In this document: piece by piece, positions 62,940-64,000 of the stretch
Numbering within the stretch: position 1 is the first letter of the stretch
Layout: every line of letters starts with the position of its first letter
Assembly (NCBI RefSeq): GCF_030019085.1
Contig: NZ_JASEFJ010000001.1
Coordinates: 1 to 64,000 of the forward strand
Direction of reading: 5' to 3'
DNA length: 64,000 nt
Origin: Methanoculleus sp.
Lineage (GTDB): Archaea; Halobacteriota; Methanomicrobia; Methanomicrobiales; Methanoculleaceae
The notes under the pieces: model-generated
Database searches by the model: none
What the model was told of the DNA's origin: nothing
Seen by the model: only the letters and a program-made list of their open reading frames with translations
Translations under genes and position numbers: made by a program

Positions 62940-64000
62940 ATGGCAGTTGAAAAGCCCCACATAAACTTAGCAGTTATTGGACACATCGACCACGGAAAGT
63001 CTACCACCGTAGGTCGGTTGCTCTTTGAGACCGGAACCGTACCGCCCCACATCATTGAGACCTACAGGAAAGAGGCCGAGGCCAAAGGCAAGGGCTCGTT
63101 TGAGTTTGCCTGGGTTATGGACAGCCTCAAGGAAGAGCGTGAGCGTGGCATCACCATCGATATCGCTCACAGGCGGTTCGACACAGACAAGTACTACTTT
63201 ACTGTCGTGGACTGTCCGGGTCACCGTGACTTCGTCAAGAACATGATCACGGGCGCATCTCAGGCGGACGCCGCCCTTCTGGTAGTCGCCGCACCAGACG
63301 GTGTGATGGAACAGACCAAAGAGCACGTCTTCCTGGCCCGTACACTCGGGATCAACCAGTTAATCGTTGGTATCAACAAGATGGATGCCGTCAATTACGA
63401 CGAGAAGCGTTTCAACGAGGTCAAAGCGGAGCTCTCCCAGCTGCTCAAGATCGTTGGCTACAAACCCGACAATGTCATCTTCATCCCGATGAGCGCGTTC
63501 AAGGGCGACAACATCTCAAAACCCAGCCCGAACACTCCCTGGTATAAGGGCCCGACGCTTCTTGATGCGCTTAACATGCTCAGCGAACCCGAGAAGCCCA
63601 CAAACCTTCCTCTGCGCCTTCCCATCCAGGATGTCTACTCCATCTCCGGTATCGGGACCGTGCCCGTCGGCCGTGTCGAGACCGGTGTCATGAAGAAAGG
63701 CATGAAGGTCAGTTTCATGCCTGCTAACAAAGAGGGAGAGGTAAAGTCGATCGAGATGCACCACGAGGAGATCCCCGAGGCGCTTCCAGGTGACAACGTA
63801 GGGTTCAACGTCCGCGGTATCGGCAAGGGTGATATCCGCCGTGGTGATGTCTGTGGCCCTGCTGACGCACCGCCGACCGTTGCAGAGGAGTTTGTCGCAC
63901 AGGTTGTTGTGCTTCACCACCCCAGTGCTCTGACCGTCGGTTATACGCCGGTCTTCCACTGTCACACCGCCCAGATCGCATGTACATTTGTCGAGCTCCA
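62940..64000 (+). CDS. tuf: Translation elongation factor 1-alpha (EF-1A), cut by window end
   Basis: 353 codons to the window edge; the gene continues. Begins [22 protein letters not shown] (P-loop) with DCPGHRDF (G3) and NKMD (G4), then domain 2 ([19 protein letters not shown]). It brings aminoacyl-tRNA to the ribosome. GGAGG lies 9 bases before the ATG at 62940. Confidence 0.97.
   Translation, partial: MAVEKPHINLAVIGHIDHGKSTTVGRLLFETGTVPPHIIETYRKEAEAKGKGSFEFAWVMDSLKEERERGITIDIAHRRFDTDKYYFTVVDCPGHRDFVKNMITGASQADAALLVVAAPDGVMEQTKEHVFLARTLGINQLIVGINKMDAVNYDEKRFNEVKAELSQLLKIVGYKPDNVIFIPMSAFKGDNISKPSPNTPWYKGPTLLDALNMLSEPEKPTNLPLRLPIQDVYSISGIGTVPVGRVETGVMKKGMKVSFMPANKEGEVKSIEMHHEEIPEALPGDNVGFNVRGIGKGDIRRGDVCGPADAPPTVAEEFVAQVVVLHHPSALTVGYTPVFHCHTAQIACTFVEL

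Overview
The window is chromosomal DNA of a methanogenic archaeon, almost certainly a Methanoculleus (order Methanomicrobiales). Supporting signs are an F420-dependent methylene-H4MPT dehydrogenase (mtd), two F420H2-oxidase type flavodiiron proteins with an MsvR-type regulator, an archaeal histone, a Tfx-like regulator, archaeal S10/spc ribosomal gene order, archaeal cobalamin genes (cobT/cobZ/cobS), and a presenilin-like protease whose two aspartates fall at residues 162 and 220, the numbering I recall for the crystallised M. marisnigri JR1 protein. The genus call rests on protein-level recognition, not on a database search.

Layout. 1-0.4 kb: 3' end of an IS200/IS605-type tnpB with its right end and putative omega-RNA. 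0.4-10.4 kb: housekeeping and repair genes (histone, HTH-CBS regulator, Nog1-like GTPase, presenilin homologue, FEN-1, truncated aquaporin, endonuclease V, flavodiiron protein, phosphoribulokinase, TrkH). 11-12.4 kb: mtd and a Tfx-like regulator, divergent. 12.4-13.2 kb: an 800-bp gene-free stretch full of hairpins. 13.2-27.9 kb: one long operon, uL3 to uL15, then secY, adkA, the EMC3/YidC-like DUF106 gene and cmk; many genes overlap by 1-4 bp.

27.9-30.1 kb is a decay zone: a DUF6448 gene with an in-frame TAG, a frameshifted moaE, a moeB 3' remnant and a tRNA-Cys with two acceptor-stem mismatches. 30-43.8 kb: membrane and hypothetical genes, a hydrolase, a dGTPase-like HD protein, a B12-binding radical SAM protein, tRNA-Thr(CGT), a solo Cas4-like protein with an altered active site, a three-gene operon (ACT protein, Sua5, nucleotidyltransferase), an MFS transporter, and a divergent fprA/msvR pair sharing an inverted-repeat operator.

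43.8-50.9 kb: modABC molybdate transporter, convergent ogg, nifB, and a large methyltransferase/ATP-grasp fusion. 51-56 kb: an ABC-2 exporter whose ATPase gene has ATA where ATG is expected, a SET-domain protein, glnK-amt and a DUF2115 gene. 56-62.8 kb: nitroreductase, then a guaA-subunit/YkgJ/TraB run, the cobalamin lower-ligand genes cobT, cobZ and cobS, a siroheme sulfite-reductase-like ferredoxin protein and a cysteine-containing small protein. The window ends inside tuf (EF-1A).

Several genes have a TATA box 23-30 bp before the start codon and no Shine-Dalgarno, suggesting leaderless mRNAs; others have strong GGAGG/GGTGA sites, so both modes seem to operate. No CRISPR array, prophage or obvious defence island was seen. 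The most notable items are the methyltransferase/ATP-grasp fusion, the Cas4-like protein, the structured leader before the ribosomal operon, the MsvR operator, the ATA start and the damaged moa/tRNA-Cys locus.
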